Positions 1-8,692 of a DNA stretch of 64,000 nt are shown in pieces. A program made the translations under genes and the position numbers. This DNA comes from Rhodothermia bacterium. GTDB lineage: Bacteria > Bacteroidota > Rhodothermia > Rhodothermales > UBA2364. The first letter of the stretch is position 1, and each line of letters opens with the position of its first letter. The stretch covers positions 1 through 64,000 of the forward strand of contig JAFLBZ010000018.1 of assembly GCA_017303715.1 (NCBI GenBank), read 5' to 3'. The notes beneath the pieces were generated by a model. It saw only the letters and a program-made list of their open reading frames with translations, did not search any database and was not told where the DNA came from.

Positions 1-2
1 TT

Positions 3-566
3 AAAGAAGATTTTGCAGAACTGTTAACCCATGATTCCTACTTAATCCAATTAAGATTATTGGTTGGAAAGTCGAGGACAAAATTGGAGAAAGTATTGCA
101 GGTTTTTAGCCCTGAATATAAGACTTCGGACAATCACCAAGTAAATTTTAAAGGTGATTTAAACGAGCCTTTGGTAAAAAAAATAGTCGCCCGATTGGAA
201 AGAGCAATGGCAAGTGAGGAGATACGAGAAAAAATGGATGTTGAAGATGAAATAGACCGCATATTTGAACGAGAGTTGGCAAAGTTGGCTTCGGAAAAAG
301 ACAAGATTATTGCAGCCAAAGACCAAGCTTTAGAAGTTGAGCGGCAAAAAGCAGAAGTTGAGCGGCAAAAAGCAGAAACCGAACGACAAAATGCAGAAAC
401 CGAACGACAAAAAGCAGAAACCGAACGACAAAAAGCAGAAACCGAACGACAAAAAGCAGAAACCGAACGGCAAAAAGCAGAAATCGAACGGCAAAAAGCT
501 GAAACCCTACTTAAAGAATTGGCGGAATTGCGCAAGCAAATAAAAAAAATAAAACCTGCTCGTTAA
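3..566 (+). CDS. C-terminal part of a coiled-coil protein, possibly of the Rpn/PD-(D/E)XK family (5' end outside window)
   Basis: The frame is open from the first bases of the window (reading KEDFAELL...), so this is the tail of a longer gene and not a gene starting at the internal TTG at 60. The visible 187 residues hold a helical part (about residues 15-95, charged, with LVKKIVARLERAM) followed by eight tandem copies of a seven-residue block, (V/T/I)ERQKAE, and a basic end (KQIKKIKPAR). The heptad block predicts a long single coiled coil. The region before the coil resembles C-terminal parts of Rpn-type putative transposase/nuclease proteins, but no catalytic domain lies in the window, so that family name is tentative. 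The antisense reading frame over the repeats is a shadow of this low-complexity sequence. Confidence 0.6.
   Translation, partial: KEDFAELLTHDSYLIQLRLLVGKSRTKLEKVLQVFSPEYKTSDNHQVNFKGDLNEPLVKKIVARLERAMASEEIREKMDVEDEIDRIFERELAKLASEKDKIIAAKDQALEVERQKAEVERQKAETERQNAETERQKAETERQKAETERQKAETERQKAEIERQKAETLLKELAELRKQIKKIKPAR
336..503 (+). repeat. Eight tandem 21-bp repeats encoding the heptad ERQKAE(T/V/I)
   Basis: Eight contiguous 21-bp units run in frame, starting at 336, 357, 378, 399, 420, 441, 462 and 483. The central units are nearly identical at the DNA level (gaacgacaaaaagcagaaac), while the outer ones use gttgag, gcgg or atc variants. A 21-bp unit keeps both the reading frame and the coiled-coil heptad register, so copy number can change by slippage without breaking the protein. 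Confidence 0.9.
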
Positions 567-1522
567 CCACAGACAAGTCGGTAGAGGAAGCACACGTCTT
601 TAGGTGAAACCAGTTCAGGATTAGACATCAATCCACAAATAGCGCATACATATATTTAGCCAGCCTTTAACTTAAAAGGATTTTAATGCTTTAACGTGTT
701 TTATCGATTAATCAAGTGGAAGCCTACAAAAGCCAGTCTCGGCCTCAAGAGCGTCATGTAAGAACTCAAAGGATTGTGTAAATTCTGTGATATTACAAGG
801 GTTTGATCTACTTTTTAATGTTTGGCATAGCTCCGTAGGGGCGGTATCTTAATAGAAATCGGTTTTCAAATGTACAACAAAGCCCAGTAGGGGTGGCCTT
901 TACATGTCGAGGAATAGCTGCCAAAGCCATGTATGTTGGCTGAATGTAGCCGAAGTCCGGTAGCTGAGCTATCCGGCGGATTTTCCTACGGGTCGCCCTA
1001 CCATTATTGAACAACACATCATGCTATTAAGATAGAAGCGACCTCAATATCAAGTTTTAGAAATAACAATCCTGAATGGCTGTTGTTGGAAGTGCTACTG
1101 AAAACGATTTTGTGTAAATGATTTAAAATTAATAACTTGGGAAGCGTTTTTATTTTTGTTTGGAACATCTTTTTGGTGTTTTGTGCGTTCAGGTCTGGAA
1201 TCGGGGTTTAGCCTTGGCAAAGACCCTATGTGTATGTTCCGCGAAACAAAGTAAGATAATCCCATTTTTTCCGTACCCTCTTTACCGCTATTCGCAAGAC
1301 TCGTAGGCTTCTCCCTCTGAAAAACAAAACAATCAAATCAGTGGCTTGACCTGACGAAAAAACAGTTGCGCCAACACCTTAAGCATGTGATCACCCGATT
1401 GGGCAAGATCCGTCGTGCGCCGAAGCCTTTGATCTGGCAAACAGGTGCATAAAGTGGAAATTCTCGAAATTGGATTGATCAGTACAGAGCATTGATGTAC
1501 TTTCCGGCCAAACTTTATCCGT
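567..1522. other. Gene-free stretch of 956 bp
   Basis: I find no convincing gene on either strand. A 69-codon minus-strand frame (808-1017) consists of translated interspersed repeat, and the long minus-strand frame at 1333-1914 is mostly the shadow of the HD gene. The part 826-1004 carries repeat modules annotated separately. The remainder (1021-1522) is AT-rich and should contain the promoter of the HD gene, but I cannot pick a clear one. Confidence 0.6.
826..1004. repeat. Cluster of GTAGGGGCGG-type interspersed repeat modules
   Basis: Three related modules lie here: ctccgtaggggcggtat (831-847), agcccagtaggggtggcc (882-899 approx.) and, inverted, cctacgggtcgccctacca (984-1002 approx.). A fourth copy in the same style, on the opposite strand, is at 29535-29554 (reverse complement cccataggagcggcat). 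The shared core is about CC(G/A)TAGG(G/A)GCGG. Short intergenic repeats of this appearance are common in Bacteroidota genomes; their function is unknown to me. Confidence 0.5.
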
Positions 1523-2797
1523 ATGGCAGTACGTTCGCGCTTTAAAATGTTCTCCGATCCGGTACACGGGTTTATCTCCGTGCCCAAAGGGTTGATTCTT
1601 GACTTGGTGGAAACGCCAGAAGTACAGCGTCTGCGCCGTATTCGGCAATTGGGCTTGGGACATATGGTTTTCCCAAATGCCGAGCACAATCGGTTTGGAC
1701 ATGCGCTGGGGGCAATGGCCTTAATGGTGGATGCCTTGCAACATCTTTCCGAAAAAGGAACGCCTATCTCTAAAAAAGAAGCTGAGGCCGCGATGGTCAC
1801 TGCACTCTTGCACGATGTGGGACATGGGCCATTTTCACACACCTTAGAACATGTTTTCTTTGAGGACTTCCACCACGAACAAATGAGTCGTGCATTAATG
1901 AGTGACCTAAACATTCGGTTTTCTGGACGGCTACAACGGGCGCTTGAGATCTTTGATAACCAGTACGAGCGCCCATTTTTTCATCAGCTCATTGCCAGTC
2001 AGTTGGATATGGATCGTTTGGACTACCTCCGGCGGGATTCCTTTTTCACGGGTGTAGCCGAGGGAGTAATTGGTGTTGAACGGATCATTAAAACCATGCG
2101 GGTGCATCCTTTGGCGGGAGGAGAAGACGCACGATTGATGGTTGAGCGTAAGGGACAATATGCAGTAGAGAATTACTTGATAGCCCGTCGTTTGATGTAT
2201 TGGCAGGTGTATTTACATAAAACCGTTATTGCATCCGATTTTGTCTTAAAAGCCGTCATCGCATATGCTCGTTTAAAAGAAATTAAGCCTATTTCGCCTG
2301 CACTTGCTTTCTTTCTAAAACGCGAACTCAAAGGTGAGTCGGTTGGTGATCCCTTGGTGCGACAACAATTTTGTGCATTAGACGACACAGATGTTGAATT
2401 TAGTATTAAACAATGGGTACACGCGGAGGATGTTATTTTGGCAGACCTTGCCGAGCGCTTTGTTCACCGTCGCTTGGTGCGGGTTCATTTTAGTGAAAAG
2501 CCTTACACCTTGAGCCAATTAGAAGCGGTTAAAGAACGCATTATCGAATGGCTGATGCGGGTGAAGCAGCTTTTGCGTAACGAGGCTGAAAACGTACTAC
2601 CCTTCTATTTTGAGTACCAATCTGTTCGGGTGAAGGGCTATGGAAAAGTGACGGATACGATACAAGTTGTAGATCGGAACGACAACGTGGTTGAGTTATC
2701 GGCGATTGCCGATAACGTAATTGTGCGTGCCCTATCCGAGCCGCAAGACAAATGGTACCTCGCCTATCCTAAAGAAGTGGATCTGGTGGACGTTTGA
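1523..2797 (+). CDS. HD-domain phosphohydrolase (COG1078/SAMHD1-like)
   Basis: A 424-residue cytosolic protein of the HD superfamily, whose metal-dependent members hydrolyse phosphate esters; relatives include dGTP triphosphohydrolases. It opens with the family signature FSDPVHGFI. The metal ligands are visible: H60 (in FGHALG), H97-D98 (HDVGHGPFSH) and a downstream Asp in DMDRLDYLRRD (D162 or D164). Length matches the COG1078 group. The C-terminal third is less conserved and may form the oligomer or allosteric part. ATG at 1523 is used; the ATG at 1547 (MFSDPV) is a possible alternative that keeps all motifs. It stands alone, convergent with the membrane protein gene downstream. The substrate cannot be told from sequence. 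Confidence 0.88.
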   Translation: MAVRSRFKMFSDPVHGFISVPKGLILDLVETPEVQRLRRIRQLGLGHMVFPNAEHNRFGHALGAMALMVDALQHLSEKGTPISKKEAEAAMVTALLHDVGHGPFSHTLEHVFFEDFHHEQMSRALMSDLNIRFSGRLQRALEIFDNQYERPFFHQLIASQLDMDRLDYLRRDSFFTGVAEGVIGVERIIKTMRVHPLAGGEDARLMVERKGQYAVENYLIARRLMYWQVYLHKTVIASDFVLKAVIAYARLKEIKPISPALAFFLKRELKGESVGDPLVRQQFCALDDTDVEFSIKQWVHAEDVILADLAERFVHRRLVRVHFSEKPYTLSQLEAVKERIIEWLMRVKQLLRNEAENVLPFYFEYQSVRVKGYGKVTDTIQVVDRNDNVVELSAIADNVIVRALSEPQDKWYLAYPKEVDLVDV

Positions 2798-2829
2798 CCA
2801 TAAATATACCTGTATGGTTGCCAAAGGGC

Positions 2830-3342
2830 TTAGACCCGTAAAGGCTCGGAACCCAAAGTGGATGCACGGCGAAGCGCATGAACCAAGTGCGTATAGTCTG
2901 GCCACTGTTTTTGATTGATTTCATACACTTCTTGCCCTAAGTTTACATGGAATTGATGGTCATTTTTTATTGAAAAACCCGTTACCAACAAAGGGATGCC
3001 ATCAAGTTTATTACAAACTTGCCAGATGGTACGAACATGGGCAATATCTCCTTCTATCACCAATTCTGCGGGGTTACGATGTACATAGCCCGTTAACCAA
3101 GCATACATACTTATGCCGCCGATACCCAAACCACCAAGTAAATACCATAGGCCATCAGCACCTTGGAGCGCTGAAAGCAAGGTGAACAGCATGAGCGTAC
3201 CCATCCACCCAAGCCAAATCGGCAGCCAAAGGGATTGTGTCGCAACCAAATGTGAACCTCCATCCACAAAGAAAATGGATCTGAAGACAAGCGGTATTGG
3301 AGAAGTTGCTAAAGATGAATCCATGAGTGAATAAGGCTGCAT
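2830..3342 (-). CDS. Small membrane protein of unknown function
   Basis: Predicted 170 residues. Two hydrophobic stretches (about residues 40-60 and 65-86, separated by a short polar turn) are followed by a soluble C-terminal half of about 85 residues with alternating hydrophobic residues (ELVIEGDIAHVRTIWQV). This suggests a two-helix membrane hairpin with a small beta-rich cytoplasmic or periplasmic domain. The first ATG (3342) is used; ATG at 3324 (MDSSLAT) is equally possible. The gene converges on the HD phosphohydrolase gene with 32 bp between the stops. I do not recognise the family. Confidence 0.6.
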   Translation of the reverse strand: MQPYSLMDSSLATSPIPLVFRSIFFVDGGSHLVATQSLWLPIWLGWMGTLMLFTLLSALQGADGLWYLLGGLGIGGISMYAWLTGYVHRNPAELVIEGDIAHVRTIWQVCNKLDGIPLLVTGFSIKNDHQFHVNLGQEVYEINQKQWPDYTHLVHALRRASTLGSEPLRV

Positions 3343-3487
3343 TCACCTCAATCGTTGGGTAGAACAGAAAAGTTCCGTCAAATGGTGGAGCCGCCGTGAA
3401 TTATACTAATATCAGGGATGATTTGTGACCATAGAGAAGACGAATGCGGCAAGAAATAAACATTCATCTTCTAAATTCCTTAAATCC

Positions 3488-5851
3488 ATGTTACAACTAT
3501 ATAAAAAAATAGCTGTCTATCTTTTATTTGCGTTAATAAGTGCTTTTAATGGCGCTTTTTCGCAAAATATGCCCGCTCAAATGCAACTTACCAATGGTGG
3601 AACTATGCTCAAAACTGGGGGGAAAGATTTGGGGGGCTTGTATGACGAATCCATCATTAGGACGGTTGAACTGACGTTTGCGGAATCGAATTGGTGGACC
3701 TTGCTTACGCAAAATTATTCCACGAAAACAGACCTGATGGGTACAATGACCGTTGATGGCCAATCTTTTCAGAAAGTTGGGGTGCGGTTTAAAGGGCAGA
3801 CCTCATACAATACGGGTACTTCACAAAAAAAATCATTTAACATCACCTTAGATGCACAAATTGCAGACCAAAACTGGCTCGGTTACAAAACCTTGAACTT
3901 GAATAATGCCTTCGAAGACAAATCGTTTATGCGTGAGGTGCTCTACCTCAAACAAATTCGTAAACACATTCCAGCCGCCCAAGCCAACTACGTACAACTC
4001 AAAATTAATGGTGCAGACTGGGGCATTTATGCAAATGTCCAGCAGTTAGACAAACAGTTTATTCGTGAATGGTTCCAAAATGACAATGGAACTCGTTGGC
4101 GTGCCGATGTCACCACAACTGGAACAGGTGGACCGGGTGGGCCTCCGGGAGGTGGTTGGGGAGACGGAACGGCAGCCGTCAACTATCTTGGATCTGATAC
4201 GACAGCCTATCAAAAATATTATACCCTAAAGTCCAGTACCCGTAGTAAACCTTGGGAAGATTTGGTACAAGCGACGGATGTTCTCAATAATACCGCATCG
4301 GGTAGCCGTGAGGCCAATTATCCAAATGTACTCGACATTGACCGTATCCTCTGGCATTTGGCAAGCGAAGACTTATTTTCGGATGATGATAGCTACATCT
4401 ACAAAGGAAAAATGGACTATTATCTGTATTGGGATAAAGAAACAGGTCGGTTATTATCGCATGAGTATGATGGAAATAGTGTTATGAAATCGAGCACGGC
4501 CACATGGAGTCCGTTTTATAATGAAACCAAGGTGAATTACCCGCTCATGAACAAAATTCTGGCGGTTCCAGCCTATCGACAACGGTATTTAGCGCATCTT
4601 CGGACGCTCATGAAAGACGCTTTTGATCCGGTGACTATTGGTGCTCAAATAGATTCCTACTTTAACTTGATCAAAGACCCCATTAATGCTGACCCCAAAA
4701 AGTTGATGACGTATAGTGCGTTTACCAGTGAAATACAGGTACTTAAAAACTTTGTAACTGCTCGTCGTACTTCGTTGCTTTCAAATTCCGAGGTTAATCG
4801 AACGGGCATTACCCTTTCTAATGCAGTCGTTACCTCCGATTTGGGGGCGGGAAAAGCACCTGCTCCGCTCAAGCCTGCTCAGGTTACCGTACAAGCAGCC
4901 GGAAATACCCAAACGGTGAAATTGTATTTTGGCAGTGGCTTACATGGTAGGTTTTCACAAGCAACCATGTATGACGATGGGCAGCATAATGATGGCGCAG
5001 CAGGTGATCTGGTTTTTGGTGCAGAAATTCCGGGATATGGCGCTGGTTCATATGTCCGATACTACTTTGAGGGTATTGCACAAGATGGCTACAATACGGC
5101 AACCTATTTACCTGAAGGGGCGGAACACGAGGTCTATGTGTATCAAGTGGCCGTACAAGCCGTTTCCGGTACAACGGTTGTTATCAATGAATTGATGGCC
5201 CAAAACACGAATACCGTCGCGGATGAGGTCGGGGAATACGAGGATTGGATTGAACTATTTAATACAACCGCTAATCCAGTTGACTTAAGTGGCTATTTTT
5301 TAACGGATAAAGCAGATAACCTTGAGAAATGGACTTTCCCTTCGGGTTCCATCATTCCAGCGAATGGTTATATGATTGTTTGGGCAGATGAGAACGGCAG
5401 CCAAGGGGCACTGCACGCAAATTTTAAACTTTCTGCATCTGGAGAAGCGGTTATTCTGTCCGATCCAGCTAAGCAAGTGGTAGATCAAGTGACGTTTGGG
5501 GCGCAAGAAGCCAATAAAAGTTATGCCCGTAACCCCAATGGTACAGGACCTTTCGGGATTCAAACCGCAACCTTCAATAAGGATAATACCAGCATCACGG
5601 CCATACAAAACGAGCCACTTTCGCGCTTTGAATTGGATGCCTATCCGAATCCCGTCCACGATCAACTGAATGTTTGGGTGAAGTCAACCTCCAATAAACC
5701 CATTGCGCTAAAGTTATATAATGTGTTAGGACAAATGGTTTGGGAAGGCGAAACACAAGATCGCCTTATGGTGAATGTGGCACATTTGCCGTCAGGTTTG
5801 TATATCCTTAAAAGCCCCACACATCAGCAAAAAGTGTTGGTAGTGCGGTAA
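3488..5851 (+). CDS. Secreted CotH kinase-family protein with lamin-tail domain and T9SS sorting domain
   Basis: A 787-residue exported protein. The start at 3488 puts a typical signal peptide at the N terminus (Lys-Lys, then a hydrophobic core ending at FSQ); an in-frame GTG at 3425 would add 21 polar residues and hide it. Residues about 40-440 match the CotH spore-coat kinase fold: VGVRFKGQTSYN, KKSFNI, a LGYKTLNLNNAFED helix region and the late acidic motif HEYDGN. A Gly/Pro-rich loop (TGGPGGPPGGGWGDG) sits inside it. Residues about 564-700 form a lamin-tail domain (VVINELMAQ ... EYEDWIELFN). The last 75 or so residues are a type A T9SS C-terminal sorting domain (AYPNPVHDQLNV ... LPSGLYIL), so the mature protein is probably delivered to the cell surface. 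Kinase activity is family knowledge; its target here is unknown. Confidence 0.88.
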   Translation: MLQLYKKIAVYLLFALISAFNGAFSQNMPAQMQLTNGGTMLKTGGKDLGGLYDESIIRTVELTFAESNWWTLLTQNYSTKTDLMGTMTVDGQSFQKVGVRFKGQTSYNTGTSQKKSFNITLDAQIADQNWLGYKTLNLNNAFEDKSFMREVLYLKQIRKHIPAAQANYVQLKINGADWGIYANVQQLDKQFIREWFQNDNGTRWRADVTTTGTGGPGGPPGGGWGDGTAAVNYLGSDTTAYQKYYTLKSSTRSKPWEDLVQATDVLNNTASGSREANYPNVLDIDRILWHLASEDLFSDDDSYIYKGKMDYYLYWDKETGRLLSHEYDGNSVMKSSTATWSPFYNETKVNYPLMNKILAVPAYRQRYLAHLRTLMKDAFDPVTIGAQIDSYFNLIKDPINADPKKLMTYSAFTSEIQVLKNFVTARRTSLLSNSEVNRTGITLSNAVVTSDLGAGKAPAPLKPAQVTVQAAGNTQTVKLYFGSGLHGRFSQATMYDDGQHNDGAAGDLVFGAEIPGYGAGSYVRYYFEGIAQDGYNTATYLPEGAEHEVYVYQVAVQAVSGTTVVINELMAQNTNTVADEVGEYEDWIELFNTTANPVDLSGYFLTDKADNLEKWTFPSGSIIPANGYMIVWADENGSQGALHANFKLSASGEAVILSDPAKQVVDQVTFGAQEANKSYARNPNGTGPFGIQTATFNKDNTSITAIQNEPLSRFELDAYPNPVHDQLNVWVKSTSNKPIALKLYNVLGQMVWEGETQDRLMVNVAHLPSGLYILKSPTHQQKVLVVR

Positions 5852-5870
5852 AATGCTTAACCAGCAGGAA

Positions 5871-5906
5871 AAAGGGCGAATCTTTTTGGGTTCGCCTTTT
5901 GTTTTT
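5871..5906 (+). terminator. Rho-independent terminator after the CotH gene
   Basis: GGCGAA at 5875-5880 pairs with TTCGCC at 5891-5896 around a 10-base loop, followed by a T-rich run. It lies 20 bp after the CotH stop and separates that gene from dxr. Confidence 0.7.
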
Positions 5907-5964
5907 GATCAATGGGTTAAAATTCTTTTGCCCTTGAAGTACCGGAATTACGATCTTAATCCCC

Positions 5965-7155
5965 ATGTTACCACATAATACCTTTTTAAGCACACAAACC
6001 CCAGACCTTTCCCGAAACATTGTTGTTTTGGGATCAACTGGCTCTATTGGAACCCAAACCCTTGAAATAGCGGGTCTTTTTCCAGATCAAATCAAAATCA
6101 TTGCCCTTACAGCGGGTAAAAATGCCGACTTACTGATAGAACAAGCCAAAACTTTTCTACCCGAAGTTGTGGTCATTGGAGATGAGTCCCTGTTTTCCTA
6201 CGTTCGGGAGGCCCTCAAAGAAACGTCGGTTAAGGTATTGGCAGGCAGCAAGGCCATAGAAGAGGCTGCCACACAGCCTAATGCAAATATGGTGGTTGCT
6301 GCAATGGTAGGATATGCTGGACTTGCGCCGACTGTTGCGGCGATGAATGAGGGTAAGGATATTGCTTTGGCCAATAAAGAAACTTTGGTCGTGGCCGGAG
6401 AATGGATTACGGCGCTTTCTCGAAAAACAGGTGCAGCCCTCTTGCCTGTTGATTCCGAACATTCCGCCATTTTTCAGTGCCTTTTGGGTGAGCCGGAAGA
6501 AGCCATAGAATCGTTAATACTCACCGCCTCCGGAGGACCTTTCCGAACCCGCGAGATCGCTGATTTTGCCAATATCACCAAAGCCGAAGCCCTTAAACAT
6601 CCGAATTGGGACATGGGCGCCAAAATCACCATAGATTCGGCCACGATGATGAATAAAGGCTTGGAGGTGATCGAGGCCCGATGGCTGTTTAACATCAGCC
6701 CCGATAAAATCCAGGTGGTGGTGCATCCCCAATCCATCATCCATTCGATGGTTATGTTTCGAGACGGCTCCACAAAAGCACAATTGGGCGTGCCAGACAT
6801 GAAGATCCCGATTCAATACGCGCTTTCTTTCCCAAATCGTTGGCCTGCGCCGCACAATCGCTTGGATTGGGCACAAATCAGGTCTTTAGATTTCGATGTG
6901 CCGGACGTTGAGAAGTTCCCGTCGTTGCGTTTGGCATTTGAGAGCCTGAAAATGGGTGGAACTGCTCCAGCCGTCTTGAATGCTGCCAATGAAGTGGCCG
7001 TAGGTCTATTTTTACGGGAAGCTATTCGGTTCGTGGATATACCAGTCTTCATCGAGCGAGCACTCTCCCATATTGCGCACGAAGATTGTCCGAATTTAGA
7101 GGTGCTTCGTTCTGTGGATTCTGAAACAAGACGATTTGTTGAGGAACTTGTTTAG
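5965..7155 (+). CDS. dxr: 1-deoxy-D-xylulose 5-phosphate reductoisomerase
   Basis: Converts 1-deoxyxylulose 5-phosphate to 2-C-methylerythritol 4-phosphate using NADPH, the committed step of the non-mevalonate isoprenoid pathway. The 396-residue length is typical. The NADPH-binding loop GSTGSIG is at residues 23-29. The metal-binding acidic pair is in PVDSEHSA (D163, E165). SGGPF, the HPNWDMGAKI substrate loop (from H212) and NKGLEVIEA (N230, K231, E234) are all present. The N terminus before the Rossmann loop is about 18 residues, so the ATG at 5965 is reasonable. It is followed 65 bp later by rseP, then by uppS, which uses the isoprenoid products, a grouping common in bacterial envelope clusters. 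Confidence 0.97.
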   Translation: MLPHNTFLSTQTPDLSRNIVVLGSTGSIGTQTLEIAGLFPDQIKIIALTAGKNADLLIEQAKTFLPEVVVIGDESLFSYVREALKETSVKVLAGSKAIEEAATQPNANMVVAAMVGYAGLAPTVAAMNEGKDIALANKETLVVAGEWITALSRKTGAALLPVDSEHSAIFQCLLGEPEEAIESLILTASGGPFRTREIADFANITKAEALKHPNWDMGAKITIDSATMMNKGLEVIEARWLFNISPDKIQVVVHPQSIIHSMVMFRDGSTKAQLGVPDMKIPIQYALSFPNRWPAPHNRLDWAQIRSLDFDVPDVEKFPSLRLAFESLKMGGTAPAVLNAANEVAVGLFLREAIRFVDIPVFIERALSHIAHEDCPNLEVLRSVDSETRRFVEELV

Positions 7156-7220
7156 ACATTGGTGCATTTTATTCCCGCCTTTCGTATTTTCCGACGTTTT
7201 AACAATCATTTATAAAGTTC

Positions 7221-8585
7221 ATGCAGGATATCTTGAGTTCATTAGGCCCTATCGGGAATGTATTAACGTACATCTTTTGGGTGGTTCTGGCGCTGTTTAT
7301 TTTGGTGCTGGTTCACGAAATGGGGCATTTCCTTTCCGCAAAAGCCTTTGGAATGCGTGTTGAACGCTTCTCTATTGGTTTCCCGCCTAAAATTATTGGC
7401 AAGCAAATCGGCGAAACGGAGTATGTCATTGGGGCGACACCTTTAGGGGGGTATGTCAAAATCTCTGGCATGATAGACGAGAGTATGGATACTGGATTTG
7501 TGGAAGGTGTGCCGGAGCCTTGGGAGTTTAGGGCGAAGCCCGTTTGGCAAAAAATGGTAGTTATCACGGCAGGTGTTATTTTTAACATGATTCTCGCAAT
7601 CGTCATTTTTTCGGCATTAAAATTTAGCTATGGTGAACCTTATATCCCGATCGAAGAAATTGCGCAGTTTTCTGTTGAGGAGGGTTCCTTGGCCTATGAG
7701 ATGGGGCTTAGAACGGGGGATCGAATTGTTGCTGTGAACGGGAAACAGGTTAAACGCCATACGGATATTCTGAATATCGGGGTCTTAATGGCTGAAAGTC
7801 CTAACATCACCGTCAACCGTGCCGGAAAAAAAATAACCTTAAATGCACCTCCGGCCATTGTCTCTAAATTGTCTAAGGCGCAAGGAAATTTTGGCATTAC
7901 CCCCTATTTCCATTCTCGTATTGGCGAAGTGGCCCCAGACTTGCCCGCAGAGAAGGCCGGCCTAAAAGCAAAAGATAAAATTGTGGCCATCAATGGCCAG
8001 CCCATCCGCTTTTGGGAAGAAATGACCGACGCTATCAAAAAATCTCAAGGTAAGCCCTTAGACCTGAAGTGGGTTCGTGCCGCCAAAAATGGGGTAACAG
8101 ATACGCTCTCCGCAACCGTCACACCTAAAAAAGAAGGTGGAAGCTATATTTTAGGGGTTGGGCGTTCAGCTACGGCAATAGAGAACTTCTCCGTTGGAGG
8201 GGCTATTGCTGCCGGAACCCGCGAGACGTGGCTAAATGCAACAGGAACGTTACAAATGTTCAAAAAACTGATCATGGGTCAAGAAAATGTGCGGGATGCG
8301 CTTGGCGGGCCAGTAATGATTGCAAGAGAAACCAAGCGTGCAGCTGACCAAGGCGCTTATTCTTTCTGGCGAATTGTGGCCTTGCTTTCCGTTACCCTCG
8401 CCGTTGTAAACATCTTGCCTATTCCAGCCTTAGATGGCGGACACTTGGTCTTTTTGATCTACGAGGCCATTGCACGAAAAGAACCCTCAGCACGCTTCCG
8501 CATGATTGCCCAACAAGTAGGCATGGTTCTGCTTCTCGCATTGATGGTTTTCTTGGTATTTAATGATGTCTTACGCATTTTATAA
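7221..8585 (+). CDS. rseP: RseP-type site-2 intramembrane zinc metalloprotease
   Basis: A 454-residue inner-membrane protease that cuts transmembrane segments, classically of anti-sigma factors during envelope stress. The zinc site HEMGH (H32, E33, H36) lies in the first membrane helix, and the third ligand is in the late motif NILPIPALDGGH (D405). Between them are two PDZ domains, seen from the ligand-binding glycines around residues 155-230 and 240-320 (AEKAGLKAKDKIVAING). Four hydrophobic segments fit the family topology. It sits between dxr and uppS, next to bamA, matching an outer-membrane homeostasis role. Its substrate is not evident in the window. Confidence 0.95.
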   Translation: MQDILSSLGPIGNVLTYIFWVVLALFILVLVHEMGHFLSAKAFGMRVERFSIGFPPKIIGKQIGETEYVIGATPLGGYVKISGMIDESMDTGFVEGVPEPWEFRAKPVWQKMVVITAGVIFNMILAIVIFSALKFSYGEPYIPIEEIAQFSVEEGSLAYEMGLRTGDRIVAVNGKQVKRHTDILNIGVLMAESPNITVNRAGKKITLNAPPAIVSKLSKAQGNFGITPYFHSRIGEVAPDLPAEKAGLKAKDKIVAINGQPIRFWEEMTDAIKKSQGKPLDLKWVRAAKNGVTDTLSATVTPKKEGGSYILGVGRSATAIENFSVGGAIAAGTRETWLNATGTLQMFKKLIMGQENVRDALGGPVMIARETKRAADQGAYSFWRIVALLSVTLAVVNILPIPALDGGHLVFLIYEAIARKEPSARFRMIAQQVGMVLLLALMVFLVFNDVLRIL

Positions 8586-8616
8586 TCCAAAAGACCTTAT
8601 CTTCTCTTGATTAAAG

Positions 8617-8650
8617 CTCCTGCTTTGGGTTTTTTGAAGCAGGAGTTTTT
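8617..8650 (+). terminator. Hairpin terminator between rseP and uppS
   Basis: CTCCTGCTT (8617-8625) pairs with AAGCAGGAG (8637-8645) and is followed by TTTTT. It is the clearest terminator in the cluster and implies that uppS has its own promoter in the next 40 bp or is reached by read-through. Confidence 0.75.
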
Positions 8651-8692
8651 GTTGAAAGCAATGTAAGACTTCCGTTTAGGAAGGTATAAAAC

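Noticed and set aside
134-535. Minus-strand frame rich in Ser/Ala/Phe/Cys/Arg repeats
   Set aside because: It is the exact antisense of the 21-bp heptad repeats.
808-1017. 69-codon minus-strand frame
   Set aside because: It is made of translated interspersed repeat modules; there is no start context or neighbour supporting a gene.
1333-1914. 193-codon minus-strand frame
   Set aside because: Its larger part is antisense to the conserved HD-domain gene.
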